A stretch of 64,000 bases of DNA from Enemella evansiae (GTDB lineage Bacteria > Actinomycetota > Actinomycetes > Propionibacteriales > Propionibacteriaceae), in assembly GCF_002250705.1 (NCBI RefSeq), contig NZ_NMVP01000012.1:1-64000 (forward strand), read 5' to 3'. The notes under the pieces were generated by a model. That model ran no database searches. It was not told the origin of the DNA and saw only the letters and a program-made list of their open reading frames with translations. Each line of letters begins with the position of its first letter. Position 1 is the stretch's first letter. This document shows, piece by piece, positions 52,606-60,862 of the stretch. The position numbers and the translations under genes are program-made.

Positions 52606-52623
52606 TGCTAGCAGCAGCTAGCA
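52606..52623. promoter_or_regulatory. Palindrome upstream of the XRE regulator
   Basis: TGCTAGC-AGCA-GCTAGCA is a perfect 7-bp inverted repeat 10 bases before the regulator start, in an AT-richer promoter. A position this close to the start suits autorepression. Confidence 0.55.
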
Positions 52624-52633
52624 TACTGATGGC

Positions 52634-53068
52634 ATGGCCAAGAAGACCGCAACGGACTCGAGCACCTGGGGCGAATCCCTGGGCGAGTTCATCGCCGACC
52701 AGCGTCGCAGTGCGTCGCTGTCGATGCGTCAGTTGGCCGAACTGGCAGGGGTCTCCAATCCCTACCTGAGCCAGATCGAACGCGGACTGCGTCGGCCCTC
52801 CGCCGAGGTGCTGCAGCAGCTCGCCAAGGCTTTGCGGGTCTCCGCGGAGTCGCTCTACATCCGTGCCGGCATCCTCAGCCCGGACGAGGAGGGCACCGCG
52901 GATGTGACCCGCGCGGTGCTCGCCGACACGGCCATCAATGAGCGTCAGAAGCAGGCGCTCCTGGAGGTGTACGCCGCCTTCGCCGACCAGCATGCGGCGG
53001 CCACCCGGAAGACCCGGACCCGGCGCACCACCAAGACCCCGCGATCTCAACCACGCAAGGAGAAGTGA
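52634..53068 (+). CDS. XRE-family regulator (Rv0474-like)
   Basis: 144 residues. Helix-turn-helix: RQLAELAGVSNPYLSQIERG (about 37-56) with RRPSAEVLQQLAKALRVS after it; the C-terminus is helical, then a basic tail (TRKTRTRRTTKTPRSQPRK). In M. tuberculosis Rv0474 with the same layout precedes hbhA. Here too the next gene is an HBHA-like protein whose start codon overlaps this stop by one base (TGATG), preceded by AAGGAG. Confidence 0.92.
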   Translation: MAKKTATDSSTWGESLGEFIADQRRSASLSMRQLAELAGVSNPYLSQIERGLRRPSAEVLQQLAKALRVSAESLYIRAGILSPDEEGTADVTRAVLADTAINERQKQALLEVYAAFADQHAAATRKTRTRRTTKTPRSQPRKEK

Positions 53069-53748
53069 TGAACGACAAGCTCAAGGACCAGACCCAGCCG
53101 CTGCTCGACACCAGCCTCAAGGCGCTCTACGTGGCCGCCGGTGTGACCGACGTGCTTGCCGAGCGGCTGCGCGAGTACGCCGAGACCAAGCAGGCCGAGG
53201 CCCGCACCCGGCGCGCCAAGCGCAAGGAGCAGCTGGAGCAGGCGACCGAGCTGCTCAAGGAGGCCCCGGGCCAGGCGAAGGGTCTGCTGGACCAGGCGCC
53301 CGAGCTCGCCCGCACCCTGCCCGAGCAGGTGCAGGTCCAGTTGGAGGAGCTGCTCAAGGAGCTGAACCTGAGCTTCGACGAGATGGCCGTCCGTGGGGAG
53401 AACCGGATCGTCGAGGTCCGTGCCCAGGCCGCCACCGCCGCCCGCCGTGGCGCCCGCCGCACCCAGGCCGCCGCCGATCGTGCGAGCGCCGATTTCGTCG
53501 CCGACGTTGACGATCTCGCCGATGCCACCGACAGCGGCACCGGTACCGCGAAGAACGCGCCGACGAAGAAGGCGCCCGCCAAGAAGGCCCCGGCCAAGAA
53601 GGCGACCGCGAAGAAGACCCCGGCGAAGAAGACCACCGCCAAGAAGGCGCCGGCCAAGAAGAGCACCACCAAGGCGAGCACCAGCAAGTCGACCGCCAGC
53701 AAGTCGACCGCCAGCAAGTCGAGCACCCCGGCGCCCGCCTCGGAGTGA
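53068..53748 (+). CDS. HBHA-like coiled-coil protein with Lys/Ala/Pro-rich tail
   Basis: 226 residues. An amphipathic helical part with heptads (about 1-160) includes LLDTSLKALYVAAGVTDVLAERLREY as in mycobacterial heparin-binding hemagglutinin. The C-terminal 75 residues are repeats of the KKAPAK kind, then TSKS blocks, highly basic; the same composition occurs in histone H1-like and HupB tails, and could bind glycans or DNA. Start ATG 53068 is preferred over GTG 53065 by spacing from AAGGAG. Confidence 0.85.
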   Translation: MNDKLKDQTQPLLDTSLKALYVAAGVTDVLAERLREYAETKQAEARTRRAKRKEQLEQATELLKEAPGQAKGLLDQAPELARTLPEQVQVQLEELLKELNLSFDEMAVRGENRIVEVRAQAATAARRGARRTQAAADRASADFVADVDDLADATDSGTGTAKNAPTKKAPAKKAPAKKATAKKTPAKKTTAKKAPAKKSTTKASTSKSTASKSTASKSSTPAPASE

Positions 53749-53750
53749 AC

Positions 53751-53767
53751 CCACCTCCCTGAGGTGG
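53751..53767 (+). terminator. Short hairpin after the HBHA-like gene
   Basis: CCACCTC and GAGGTGG form a perfect 7-bp stem with a 3-base loop two bases after the stop codon. The stem is short and lacks a T-run, so its strength as a terminator is uncertain. Confidence 0.4.
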
Positions 53768-53777
53768 ATCCAGGGGG

Positions 53778-53843
53778 TTCATCTCGACACGCCAACGGCC
53801 CGCTACCGCTTCGCGGTGCCGGGCCGTTGGCTACTCGATGAAC
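53778..53843. repeat. Hairpin repeat, family A
   Basis: Stem GCCAACGGCCCG (53791-53802) pairs with 53820-53831; the flanks are TTCATCTCGACAC on the left and TACTCGATGAAC on the right. This is the full-length counterpart of 13871-13927 in reverse orientation with a different stem. Lies between the convergent HBHA-like and GH65 genes. Confidence 0.7.
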
Positions 53844-53850
53844 GTGTGCG

Positions 53851-56496
53851 TCACTGGTCGCGGGGGCGGGGCACCGAGGCGGTGATCAGCGAACCGTCCT
53901 GGCGACGACCGCCGACCAGCGGGCCGGGGCCGATCTCACCGCGGCGCCGCTCCCCCTGGCCGGACAGCGGCACGCGGCACACCTCGTCCGGTTCGATGTC
54001 GACCTGCTGCTCACCGACACGCACCTGCATGGCGGGGCCGGAGAGGATCTCGAATCGGATCTCGTCGCGGCGCAGCGTGACCAGCAGCCGGGTCTCCCGC
54101 CAGCGCAGCCGGAATCGCAGCTCCGGCCAGGATTCCGGCAACCGCGGCTCGAAGGTGAGCTCGCCACCGGTGTCCCGCATCCCGCCGAAGCCATAGACCA
54201 GCGCCGACCAGACACCGCCGGCCGAGGCGACGTGCACCCCGTCGGTGGTGTTGCCGTGCCGGTCGTCGAGATCGACGAACAACCCGGCATAGAAGTAGCG
54301 CAGCGCCAGATCGTGGTAGCCGGTCTCGGCGGCCATGATCGACTGCACCACCGCCGACAGCGTCGAGTCGCCGGTCGTGATCGGGTCGTAGTATTCGAAG
54401 TCGGCGCGCTTCTCCTCCGCGGTGAAATGCTCCCCCTGCAGGAAAAGCGCCAGCACCACGTCGGCCTGCTTGAGCACCTGGAAGCGATAGAGCACCAGCG
54501 GGTGGTAGTGCAGCATCAGCGGCCGCTTCTCCGCCGGGGTGTGCTCCAGATCCCAGACCTCACGCTCCAGGAAGTGCATGTCCTGCGGATGCACACCGAG
54601 GCTCTCGTCGAAGGGGATGTACATGCCCTCCGCGCAGCGCGCCCATTCCTCGACCTCGTTGTCCCGCAGCGAAAGCCGCTTGGCGACCCGGGCGTACGCC
54701 TCCGGATTGAGCTGCTTCAACTCGGTGACGGTCTCCGCGGCGTGCGCGAGATTGAACCGGGCCATCACATTGGTGAACAGGTTGTCGTTGACCACGGTGG
54801 TGTATTCATCGGGGCCGGTCACCGAGTGGATGTGGAACTCCGAGGTCCCGTTGGTGCGCCAGAAGCCGAGGTCGGCCCACAGCCGCGCGGTCTCGACCAG
54901 GATCTCCACACCCTCGTGCAGCAGGAAGTCCAGGTCACCGGTGGCGTTCACGTACTTCACCAGGGCGTACGCGATGTCGGCGTCGATGTGGTACTGCGCG
55001 GTGCCGGCGGCGTAGTAGGCCGAGGCCTCCTCACCGCTGATCGTGCGCCACGGGAAGAGCGCACCGAGCTGGGCCATCTCCTCGGCCCGCTGCCGCGCCG
55101 CGTCCAGCATCGCGTACCGGAACCGCAGCGCCATCCGCGCGGCCTGCGGCTGCGCATAGGTGAGGAAGGGCAGCACATAGATCTCGGTGTCCCAGAAGTA
55201 GTGCCCCGAATATCCGGTACCGGTGACACCCTTGGCGGCGATGCCCTGCGCCTCCGCGCGGGCCGAGGCCTGGGCCAGCTGGAACAGGTTCCAGCGGACC
55301 GCCTGCTGCAGCGCCGGCTGCTTCGGCAGCTCCACATCGGCGCTGCGCCAGAACTCGTTCAGCCAGGCGCGCTGGTCGTCGTGGATGGACTCGACACCCT
55401 GCTCGCGGGCGCGGTCGAGGGTACGCCGGCAACGGTCGATGAGTTCTCGCACCGGCACCGACTGGGAGGTGTGGTAGGCGACCAGCTTCTCCAGGTGGAT
55501 GGGCATCCCCTGCCGGGCGTTGATCCGGTAGACCAGCTTGCCCGAATCGGGTTCGGCCGAGATCTGTTCGCTGTAGTCGTTGTCGGTGAACATGCTGTGA
55601 TCGACACCGACGGCCAGCGTCATCCGCGACTCGTGGGTGCGGTAGCCGAGGGTGATCCGGCCGTCGCCGGCGGACTGGCTCACCGGATCGAGCACGCGGC
55701 GGTCCAGCGATTCCTGCTTGCGCGGGTCGTTGCCACCGGCGGCCCCGGTGCTGCGGGTGACCCCGGAATACTCGTCGTGGCCGTCCTGGCGGTTCAGCAC
55801 CTGCGAGGAGATCACGATCGGGGCGTCCCCGTCGAGCATCGTGATGTCCATCGTCATGATCGCCAGATGGCGCTGGGCGAAGGACACCATCCGGGTGGTG
55901 TTGATCTGCACCCGCTTGCCGGCGGAGGTCCGCCAGATCACCTTGCGGCGCAGCACACCGGTCTTGAAATCCAAGGACCGTTCGTATTCGTCGAGATCGG
56001 CGGTGGCCAGGTTCAGCGGCTCATCGTCCACATAGACCTTCATCACCTTGGTGTCGGGCACGTTGACGATGGTCTGGCCGACCCGGGCGAAACCGTGCGC
56101 GTCCTCGGCGTGCCGGATCTGCCAGGTCTCGTGGAAACCGTTGACGAAGGTGCCGTGGGTGTGGGCGTCGCGGCCCTCCTCCGGGTTGCCCCGCATCCCG
56201 AGATAGCCATTGGCGACCGAGAACAGCGTCTCGGTGGTGCCGAGATCGGCGGGCCCGTAGTCGGTCTCCACCAGGCGCCACTCATCGATCGGGAAGCGGG
56301 TGCGATCCAGCGGATCCTCCGCCTGGGGTGGAGCATCGCTGGGTCCCTGCTCCGGTTCGGTGCTGGGCTCGAAGTTCCACGGGTCGGCATTCACCCGACC
56401 CGCCTCCGGGGCGCCATTGGGGCGACGCACTGCCGCCTCCATGGGCGGTTCCGGCAGATCAGCCGCAACCAGGCTCGGTTCGAAGTCCTCGGTCAT
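53851..56496 (-). CDS. Glycoside hydrolase family 65 disaccharide phosphorylase
   Basis: 881 residues. The N-terminal beta-sandwich domain begins around WRLVETDYGP with LFSVANGYLGMRG; the (alpha/alpha)6 barrel has GYSGHYFWDTEIY, phosphate-site residues and the general acid Glu in SVTGPDEYTTVVNDN (about 560); a C-terminal sandwich follows. Such enzymes split maltose, trehalose or kojibiose with phosphate to glucose and beta-glucose 1-phosphate. An acidic Pro-rich N-terminal extension (about 60 residues) is unusual. ATG 56496 is chosen because the frame upstream enters the mutase gene. The neighbour mutase consumes the product. Confidence 0.93.
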   Translation of the reverse strand: MTEDFEPSLVAADLPEPPMEAAVRRPNGAPEAGRVNADPWNFEPSTEPEQGPSDAPPQAEDPLDRTRFPIDEWRLVETDYGPADLGTTETLFSVANGYLGMRGNPEEGRDAHTHGTFVNGFHETWQIRHAEDAHGFARVGQTIVNVPDTKVMKVYVDDEPLNLATADLDEYERSLDFKTGVLRRKVIWRTSAGKRVQINTTRMVSFAQRHLAIMTMDITMLDGDAPIVISSQVLNRQDGHDEYSGVTRSTGAAGGNDPRKQESLDRRVLDPVSQSAGDGRITLGYRTHESRMTLAVGVDHSMFTDNDYSEQISAEPDSGKLVYRINARQGMPIHLEKLVAYHTSQSVPVRELIDRCRRTLDRAREQGVESIHDDQRAWLNEFWRSADVELPKQPALQQAVRWNLFQLAQASARAEAQGIAAKGVTGTGYSGHYFWDTEIYVLPFLTYAQPQAARMALRFRYAMLDAARQRAEEMAQLGALFPWRTISGEEASAYYAAGTAQYHIDADIAYALVKYVNATGDLDFLLHEGVEILVETARLWADLGFWRTNGTSEFHIHSVTGPDEYTTVVNDNLFTNVMARFNLAHAAETVTELKQLNPEAYARVAKRLSLRDNEVEEWARCAEGMYIPFDESLGVHPQDMHFLEREVWDLEHTPAEKRPLMLHYHPLVLYRFQVLKQADVVLALFLQGEHFTAEEKRADFEYYDPITTGDSTLSAVVQSIMAAETGYHDLALRYFYAGLFVDLDDRHGNTTDGVHVASAGGVWSALVYGFGGMRDTGGELTFEPRLPESWPELRFRLRWRETRLLVTLRRDEIRFEILSGPAMQVRVGEQQVDIEPDEVCRVPLSGQGERRRGEIGPGPLVGGRRQDGSLITASVPRPRDQ

Positions 56497-56521
56497 GTCC
56501 CCATCACTCGTCAGCGTCCGC

Positions 56522-57244
56522 TCAGGAGCGGACGGAATCAACCAGCTCGTCAAGATCGCCGACCACGACGTCGGCCCCGGCCTCCCGCAATCGGTCGGCA
56601 CCGGTGCCGCGGTCCACGCCGACCACGAGCCCGAAGTCCCCCGCTGCCCCGGCGCGTACGCCGGAGAGTGCATCCTCGAAAACCACCGCACGTTCCTTCG
56701 GTACGCCGACCCGCTCGGCCGCGGCGAGGAAGGTGTCCGGCTGCGGCTTGCCGGGCAACCCCTCCGCGGCGGCCACCTGGCCGTCGATGATCACCTCGAA
56801 CCGGTCCAGCAGACCGGCCGCCTCCAGCACCGCCCGGGCGTTCTTGGACGATGAGACGATCGCGACCTCGGTGCCCCGCTCGGCCAGCGCGTCCAACAGG
56901 CGTACCGAACCCGGATAGGGCTGGATGCCTTCCTCGGCGAGGATCTGGTTGAACAGCTTGTCCTTGCGGTTGCCGAGCCCGCTGATCGTCTCCGCCTCCG
57001 GCGGATCGGACGGCTCACCCTGCGGCAGCTCGATGCCCTTGGCCTCCAGCAGGGTCGCGACCCCCTCGTAGCGAGGCCGGCCGTCGACGTGGTCGAAATA
57101 GTCGGCACTGGTGTACGCCGCAGCGCCACGCGCCGCCAGGAACTCGGAGAACATCGTGTCCCAGGCGCGCATGTGGACCTCGGCGGTCGGTGTGATCACG
57201 CCGTCCAGATCGAACAGGCAGGCGTCAATGTCGTCCCAATGCAC
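56522..57244 (-). CDS. Beta-phosphoglucomutase-like HAD hydrolase
   Basis: About 240 residues. HAD motif I ACLFDLDGVITPT (nucleophile and acid Asp), the cap domain, motif II VSSSK, the Lys in GLPGKPQPDTF and motif IV FEDALSGVRA. It converts beta-glucose 1-phosphate to glucose 6-phosphate. The start is unclear: GTG 57244 (HWDDIDACLF) fits the family, and TTG 57304 would add 20 residues; neither has a good ribosome site. Precedes the GH65 gene by 25 bases. Confidence 0.88.
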   Translation of the reverse strand: MHWDDIDACLFDLDGVITPTAEVHMRAWDTMFSEFLAARGAAAYTSADYFDHVDGRPRYEGVATLLEAKGIELPQGEPSDPPEAETISGLGNRKDKLFNQILAEEGIQPYPGSVRLLDALAERGTEVAIVSSSKNARAVLEAAGLLDRFEVIIDGQVAAAEGLPGKPQPDTFLAAAERVGVPKERAVVFEDALSGVRAGAAGDFGLVVGVDRGTGADRLREAGADVVVGDLDELVDSVRS

Positions 57245-57352
57245 AAAAGGTGACTCTAGTTCGCCCGATCCAGTGGTGCGAACAACTCTCGGGCGGTTGG
57301 CCAAAAATTGTTACACGTCGGTAAGCCGGCCCCCTCCGGCCCCCGGTACGGA

Positions 57353-58315
57353 TCAGTTCGTGCGCAGCGCGCGGACGTGCAGCCCGACCTCGGGATCGAC
57401 CAGCGGCTCCTGGGCCGCGGCGATGCCCTCGACGACCAGCGGTGCGTCGACGGCGACATTGCGCTTCACCAGGGCGAGTGCGATCGGGCCGAGCTCGTGG
57501 TGCCGCGCGGAGCCGCCGACGAAGCCGATCGCCCGGCCGCCGTCGGCACCGGTCAGCTCGGCACCGGCGCTCGGCAGCGCGTCCATCGACCCGTCCAGGT
57601 GCAACCGGACCAGCCGGCGCGGCGGCCGGCCCAGGGTGTGCACCCGGGCGACGGTCTCCTGGCCGCGATAGCAACCCTTCTCCAGGTGCACCGCATCGGC
57701 CAGGCCGAGCTCGTTGGGGATCGTCCGCTGGTCGGTGTCGAGGAAGATCCGCGGCACCCCGGCGGCGATCCGGCGGGCCTCGTACGCCCACAGCCCGACG
57801 GGTTCGGCGCCGCTCGATTCGAGGTAACCGGCCAGGTGGTCGCGCGGGATGAACGACTCGTACCCGCCCAGCGAATCCGGTGCCTGCCGGGTGATCCGGC
57901 CGGTCGGGGATTCCCCGGGCTGCCAGACGACGGCCAACTCATCGCGCAGGCGTACCTCCACCTGACGCATGAAGATCATCCGCTGCAGGAAATCCGCCAG
58001 CGCCCGGCCGCGGCCGGGTTCGGTGTGCGCCCAGACCGTCTCCCCGTCGTCGACCAGATAGAGCACGTGCTCGATGTGGCCCTGCGGGGAGAGCAGGAAG
58101 GCGGTCGTCCCGGTGCCGGTGGGCAGCTGCGCCAGATGCTGGGTGGTCAGGTCGTGCAACCAGGTCAGCCGGTCCGGCCCCGCGATGGACAGCACGTCGC
58201 GGTGATCCAACCGGACCGCACCCCGGCCGGACTCGAGCAGCCGCTGCTCGGCCATCGGGTCGCCGTGGTGCCAGATCGCCCCGGTGTCGGGGCCCTCGGT
58301 GAGAGTGATGCTCAC
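57353..58315 (-). CDS. YgfZ/GcvT-like folate-binding protein
   Basis: 320 residues. It has the YgfZ signature KGCYRGQETVARV near residue 215 and the GcvT-like N-terminal domain with RLTWLHDLTTQHL. YgfZ proteins use folate in assembly or repair of Fe-S enzymes. GTG 58315 overlaps the stop of the nitrobindin-like gene by four bases, so the two form an operon. Confidence 0.92.
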   Translation of the reverse strand: MSITLTEGPDTGAIWHHGDPMAEQRLLESGRGAVRLDHRDVLSIAGPDRLTWLHDLTTQHLAQLPTGTGTTAFLLSPQGHIEHVLYLVDDGETVWAHTEPGRGRALADFLQRMIFMRQVEVRLRDELAVVWQPGESPTGRITRQAPDSLGGYESFIPRDHLAGYLESSGAEPVGLWAYEARRIAAGVPRIFLDTDQRTIPNELGLADAVHLEKGCYRGQETVARVHTLGRPPRRLVRLHLDGSMDALPSAGAELTGADGGRAIGFVGGSARHHELGPIALALVKRNVAVDAPLVVEGIAAAQEPLVDPEVGLHVRALRTN

Positions 58316-58869
58316 TTGCGCTCCAGTTCTCCGGTCAGCCAGGGCGCCAGCGGAATGTCCTGATCGGCCCGGTCGCAGGCGAAGAGCAGCTTCTGCTGGA
58401 TCCGGCCGTAGAGCCGGGTGCCGGCGGTGTGGGTGCCCTCGCTGAGCGCGGCATCGGTGGTCAGGTCGATCTTGGTGCCGAGCTCACCCCCGGGGGCGGA
58501 CTCCAGCCCGGTGATCGAACCGAACCATTTCTGCGCCACCCCCTCGGGATTGCAGATCACCACCATCAGCTCGTTCTTCTCCTGCGGCACCCAGAACCCG
58601 GTCTCCATATAGACGGGCTTGCCGAGCTGGCCGTCCTCGTCCTCATAGGCCTGCAGCAGGTAGTGCAGGTAGGGCTCGCCGTTGTGGTGGAAGTCGACCT
58701 GCTCCAGCACCCGCTTGTCGGTGCCCTGCCACTGGGTCTGGCCGAAGCCCTCCCAGTGCCCGATCAGCCAGGCCAGCCCCTTCAGGCCGGGATGCATGCC
58801 CTCGGGGAAGGAGAAGTCCAGATTGGCCCCCTCGCCGGTCGGCTGGTCATTCATCGGCTGGTCACTCAT
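58312..58869 (-). CDS. Nitrobindin-like heme-binding beta-barrel protein (FABP-like, DUF1794)
   Basis: 185 residues. The mark [13 protein letters not shown] (GxWxGxG) near residue 30 opens a 10-stranded barrel; [16 protein letters not shown] and [23 protein letters not shown] follow. Nitrobindins bind heme and react with NO or peroxynitrite. A proximal His near the end is not obvious: the segment reads [14 protein letters not shown], where His is likely. ATG 58869 follows GGAGGAG. Confidence 0.9.
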   Translation of the reverse strand: MSDQPMNDQPTGEGANLDFSFPEGMHPGLKGLAWLIGHWEGFGQTQWQGTDKRVLEQVDFHHNGEPYLHYLLQAYEDEDGQLGKPVYMETGFWVPQEKNELMVVICNPEGVAQKWFGSITGLESAPGGELGTKIDLTTDAALSEGTHTAGTRLYGRIQQKLLFACDRADQDIPLAPWLTGELERK

Positions 58870-58979
58870 CGGGCTCCTCCAACGTGTGCTCGGGGTGTAC
58901 CGATCCAGCCTATGCCCCGACGAAACCGGCCGGCGCGGGGTCCGCGGTGCGGGGTCCGCCGCTGCTAGGTTCGCGTGCC

Positions 58980-59420
58980 ATGCGAGTGGTGCTGCAGCGG
59001 GCCGCCTCGGCCGAGGTACGGGTCGATGACGAGGTGGTCGGAGCATTGCCGGCGCCGGGGCTGGTGCTGCTGGTCGGGATCACCCACACCGACACGCCCG
59101 AGATCGCGGCCAGGCTGGCCGACAAGATCTGGCGGCTGCGGATCCTCACCGGCGAACGGTCGGCCGCCGATGAGGGCGCGCCGTTGCTGGTGGTCTCGCA
59201 GTTCACCCTGTACGCCGACACCCGCAAGGGCCGCCGGCCCTCCTGGAGCGCCGCGGCGCCGGGCCCGGTCAGCGAGCCGCTGGTCGATGCGTTCGTCGCC
59301 GCGCTGCGGGACCTCGGCGCCCACGTCGAGACCGGCCGGTTCGGGGCGCAGATGCAGGTCTCCCTGGTCAACGACGGCCCGGTGACCCTGGTCCTGGACT
59401 CCGACACGTACGCCGGCTGA
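58980..59420 (+). CDS. dtd: D-aminoacyl-tRNA deacylase
   Basis: 146 residues, standard length. [21 protein letters not shown], then [17 protein letters not shown] and the cross-subunit Gly-Pro motif [11 protein letters not shown] are the Dtd signatures. It frees tRNA from D-amino acids and Gly mischarged on tRNA-Ala. ATG 58980 is divergent from the nitrobindin-like gene. Tandem repeats begin 12 bases after its stop, and its last codons (TACGCCGGC) resemble the repeat unit. Confidence 0.96.
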   Translation: MRVVLQRAASAEVRVDDEVVGALPAPGLVLLVGITHTDTPEIAARLADKIWRLRILTGERSAADEGAPLLVVSQFTLYADTRKGRRPSWSAAAPGPVSEPLVDAFVAALRDLGAHVETGRFGAQMQVSLVNDGPVTLVLDSDTYAG

Positions 59421-59432
59421 TCGCGAGTGCCC

Positions 59433-59560
59433 GTACGCCGGCTGAGCGAGCGAGGAACGAGCACGTACGCCGGCTGAGCGAGCGAGGAACGAGCACGTAC
59501 GCCGGTTGAGCGAGCGAGGAACGAGCACGTACGCCGGTTGAGCGAGCGAGGAACGAGCGA
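59433..59560. repeat. Tandem repeat, 32-bp period (four copies)
   Basis: GTACGCCGGCTGAGCGAGCG begins at 59433, 59465, 59497 and 59529 with only one or two changes between copies. The unit shares TGAGCGAGCGAGGAACGAGC with the 36-bp array at 13938-14057. Together with the facing array it fills the gap of 312 bases between dtd and the ThiS/MoaD gene; no gene is seen there. Confidence 0.85.
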
Positions 59561-59592
59561 GTCGAAACCAGCCCCGGTCCCTTCGACTCGTC

Positions 59593-59710
59593 GCTGCGCT
59601 CCTCGCTCTGGGAACGGGTGGAGGCTGCGCTCCTCGCTCTGGGAACGGATGGAGGCTGCGCTCCTTGCTCAGGGAACGGATGGAGGCTGCGCTCCTCGCT
59701 CAGGGAACGG
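59593..59710. repeat. Tandem repeat, 31-bp period (four copies), facing the first
   Basis: GCTGCGCTCCTCGCTC begins at 59593, 59624, 59655 and 59686. It is close to the reverse complement of the core of the 32-bp array (GAGCGAGGAACGAGC), so the two arrays form one large inverted structure around 59561-59592. Confidence 0.85.
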
Positions 59711-59732
59711 GAGAACCGGCGTACGTGCTCGC

Positions 59733-59984
59733 TCAGCCGCCGGCGAAGGGCGGCAGCACCTCGACCTCGGTGGGCTCGGTCAGCGGCTGCGCGAGCTGGT
59801 CGGCGCCCTGGCGTCGACCACCGACCAGGATGCTGCAGACATCGAGCACCGAGGCGAAGCCGGCACCGCGGTCTGCCCGGGCCGTGGTCAGCGCCGCCTG
59901 GACCGAATCGGCAGCGATAGTCTCATGCTCGACCCCGGCGGCCGCCGCCGCCCCGGCCCAGTAGCGGATCTGGACAGCAACCAT
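59733..59984 (-). CDS. ThiS/MoaD-family sulfur-carrier protein
   Basis: 83 residues, a beta-grasp domain ending in PPFAGG; the Gly-Gly C-terminus is the site of thiocarboxylate formation. [13 protein letters not shown] at the start fits MoaD more than ThiS. Roles are sulfur transfer to molybdopterin or to other cofactors. ATG 59984 diverges from the GlnR-type gene 36 bases away. Confidence 0.88.
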   Translation of the reverse strand: MVAVQIRYWAGAAAAAGVEHETIAADSVQAALTTARADRGAGFASVLDVCSILVGGRRQGADQLAQPLTEPTEVEVLPPFAGG

Positions 59985-60020
59985 GACCGCGATTCTTGCA
60001 CGTCCACCAATCGACAGGGG

Positions 60021-60677
60021 GTGAGTACGACGGCCACGCTGCTGCTGCTCTCCCGCGAACGCGCCTCCGCCGCGGACATCCTGCCCGCCCTCGGCCTGCT
60101 CTCGCACACGATCCGGATCGCCGCCGCCGAGGCGGCCAGCCTGCTCGATGTCGAACCGGACGTGGTGCTGATCGACGGCCGGATCGATCTGGTCGGCGCC
60201 CGCAACCTGTGCCGCACCCTGGCCGCGGCCGGCAACGGATTGCCGGTGCTGCTGGTGCTGACCGAGGGCGGCCTGGCGGCCCTGTCGGCGGAGTGGGCAC
60301 CGGACGATTTCATCCTGGCGACCGCGGGCCCGGCCGAACTGGAGGCGCGATTGCGGTTGGCGAGCCGGGCCGAGGACGTCGACGATCTGATCCGCGCCGG
60401 CGGCGTCGAGGTCGACGAGGCGGCCTACACCGCCCGGCTGGACGGCCGGCTGCTGGACCTCACCTACACCGAGTTCGAGCTGCTGAAATATCTGACCGCC
60501 AACCCCGGCCGGGTGTTCAGCCGCGAGCAACTGCTCAGCGAGGTCTGGGGTTACGACTACTACGGCGGCACCCGGACCGTCGATGTGCACGTCCGCCGAT
60601 TGCGCGCCAAGCTCGGCGAGAAGGAGTCGCTGATCGGCACCGTGCGCAACGTCGGCTACCGCTTCGACCCGCGCTGA
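60021..60677 (+). CDS. glnR: GlnR-type orphan response regulator
   Basis: 218 residues. The receiver-like domain keeps one Asp in [20 protein letters not shown] but lacks the acidic pair at its start, as usual for GlnR, which works without phosphorylation. The winged helix has [14 protein letters not shown] and [23 protein letters not shown]. GlnR controls nitrogen assimilation in actinomycetes. GTG 60021 follows AGGGG. mshD follows, as Rv0818-Rv0819 in M. tuberculosis, which supports the call. A long palindrome ends the gene. Confidence 0.92.
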   Translation: MSTTATLLLLSRERASAADILPALGLLSHTIRIAAAEAASLLDVEPDVVLIDGRIDLVGARNLCRTLAAAGNGLPVLLVLTEGGLAALSAEWAPDDFILATAGPAELEARLRLASRAEDVDDLIRAGGVEVDEAAYTARLDGRLLDLTYTEFELLKYLTANPGRVFSREQLLSEVWGYDYYGGTRTVDVHVRRLRAKLGEKESLIGTVRNVGYRFDPR

Positions 60678-60702
60678 TGCGGACCCGCGCTGCGGGGTGC
60701 GC

Positions 60703-60798
60703 GTGACCGGACGTGCAGTGCCCGCAGCGTTCCATGATCAAACCCAGTGGGACCGGGTTCGCGAAGGTCTCCGCGGGCACTACTGCACGTCCGGTCAC
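60703..60798. repeat. Long palindrome between glnR and mshD
   Basis: GTGACCGGACGTGCAGT starts both arms (60703-60725 and, inverted, 60773-60798); the right arm has three extra bases before the TGCCCGC part. An inner AACCCAGTGGGACCGGGTT can also fold. Different arm sequence from the elements at 10962 and 49586 but similar design. Confidence 0.75.
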
Positions 60799-60862
60799 GG
60801 GCGATCACATCTGCCCCGGGCCCACCCCACGGAAATGGTCACGGAGCGCTAACGTGTCGCCC

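Noticed and set aside
58905..59010. Possible tRNA or small RNA between the nitrobindin-like gene and dtd
   Set aside because: No cloverleaf or conserved T-arm could be drawn; the GC-rich stretch looks like a short divergent promoter.
59433..59710. CRISPR-like look of the regularly spaced repeats
   Set aside because: Units are contiguous or nearly so, without unique spacers, and no cas gene is present.
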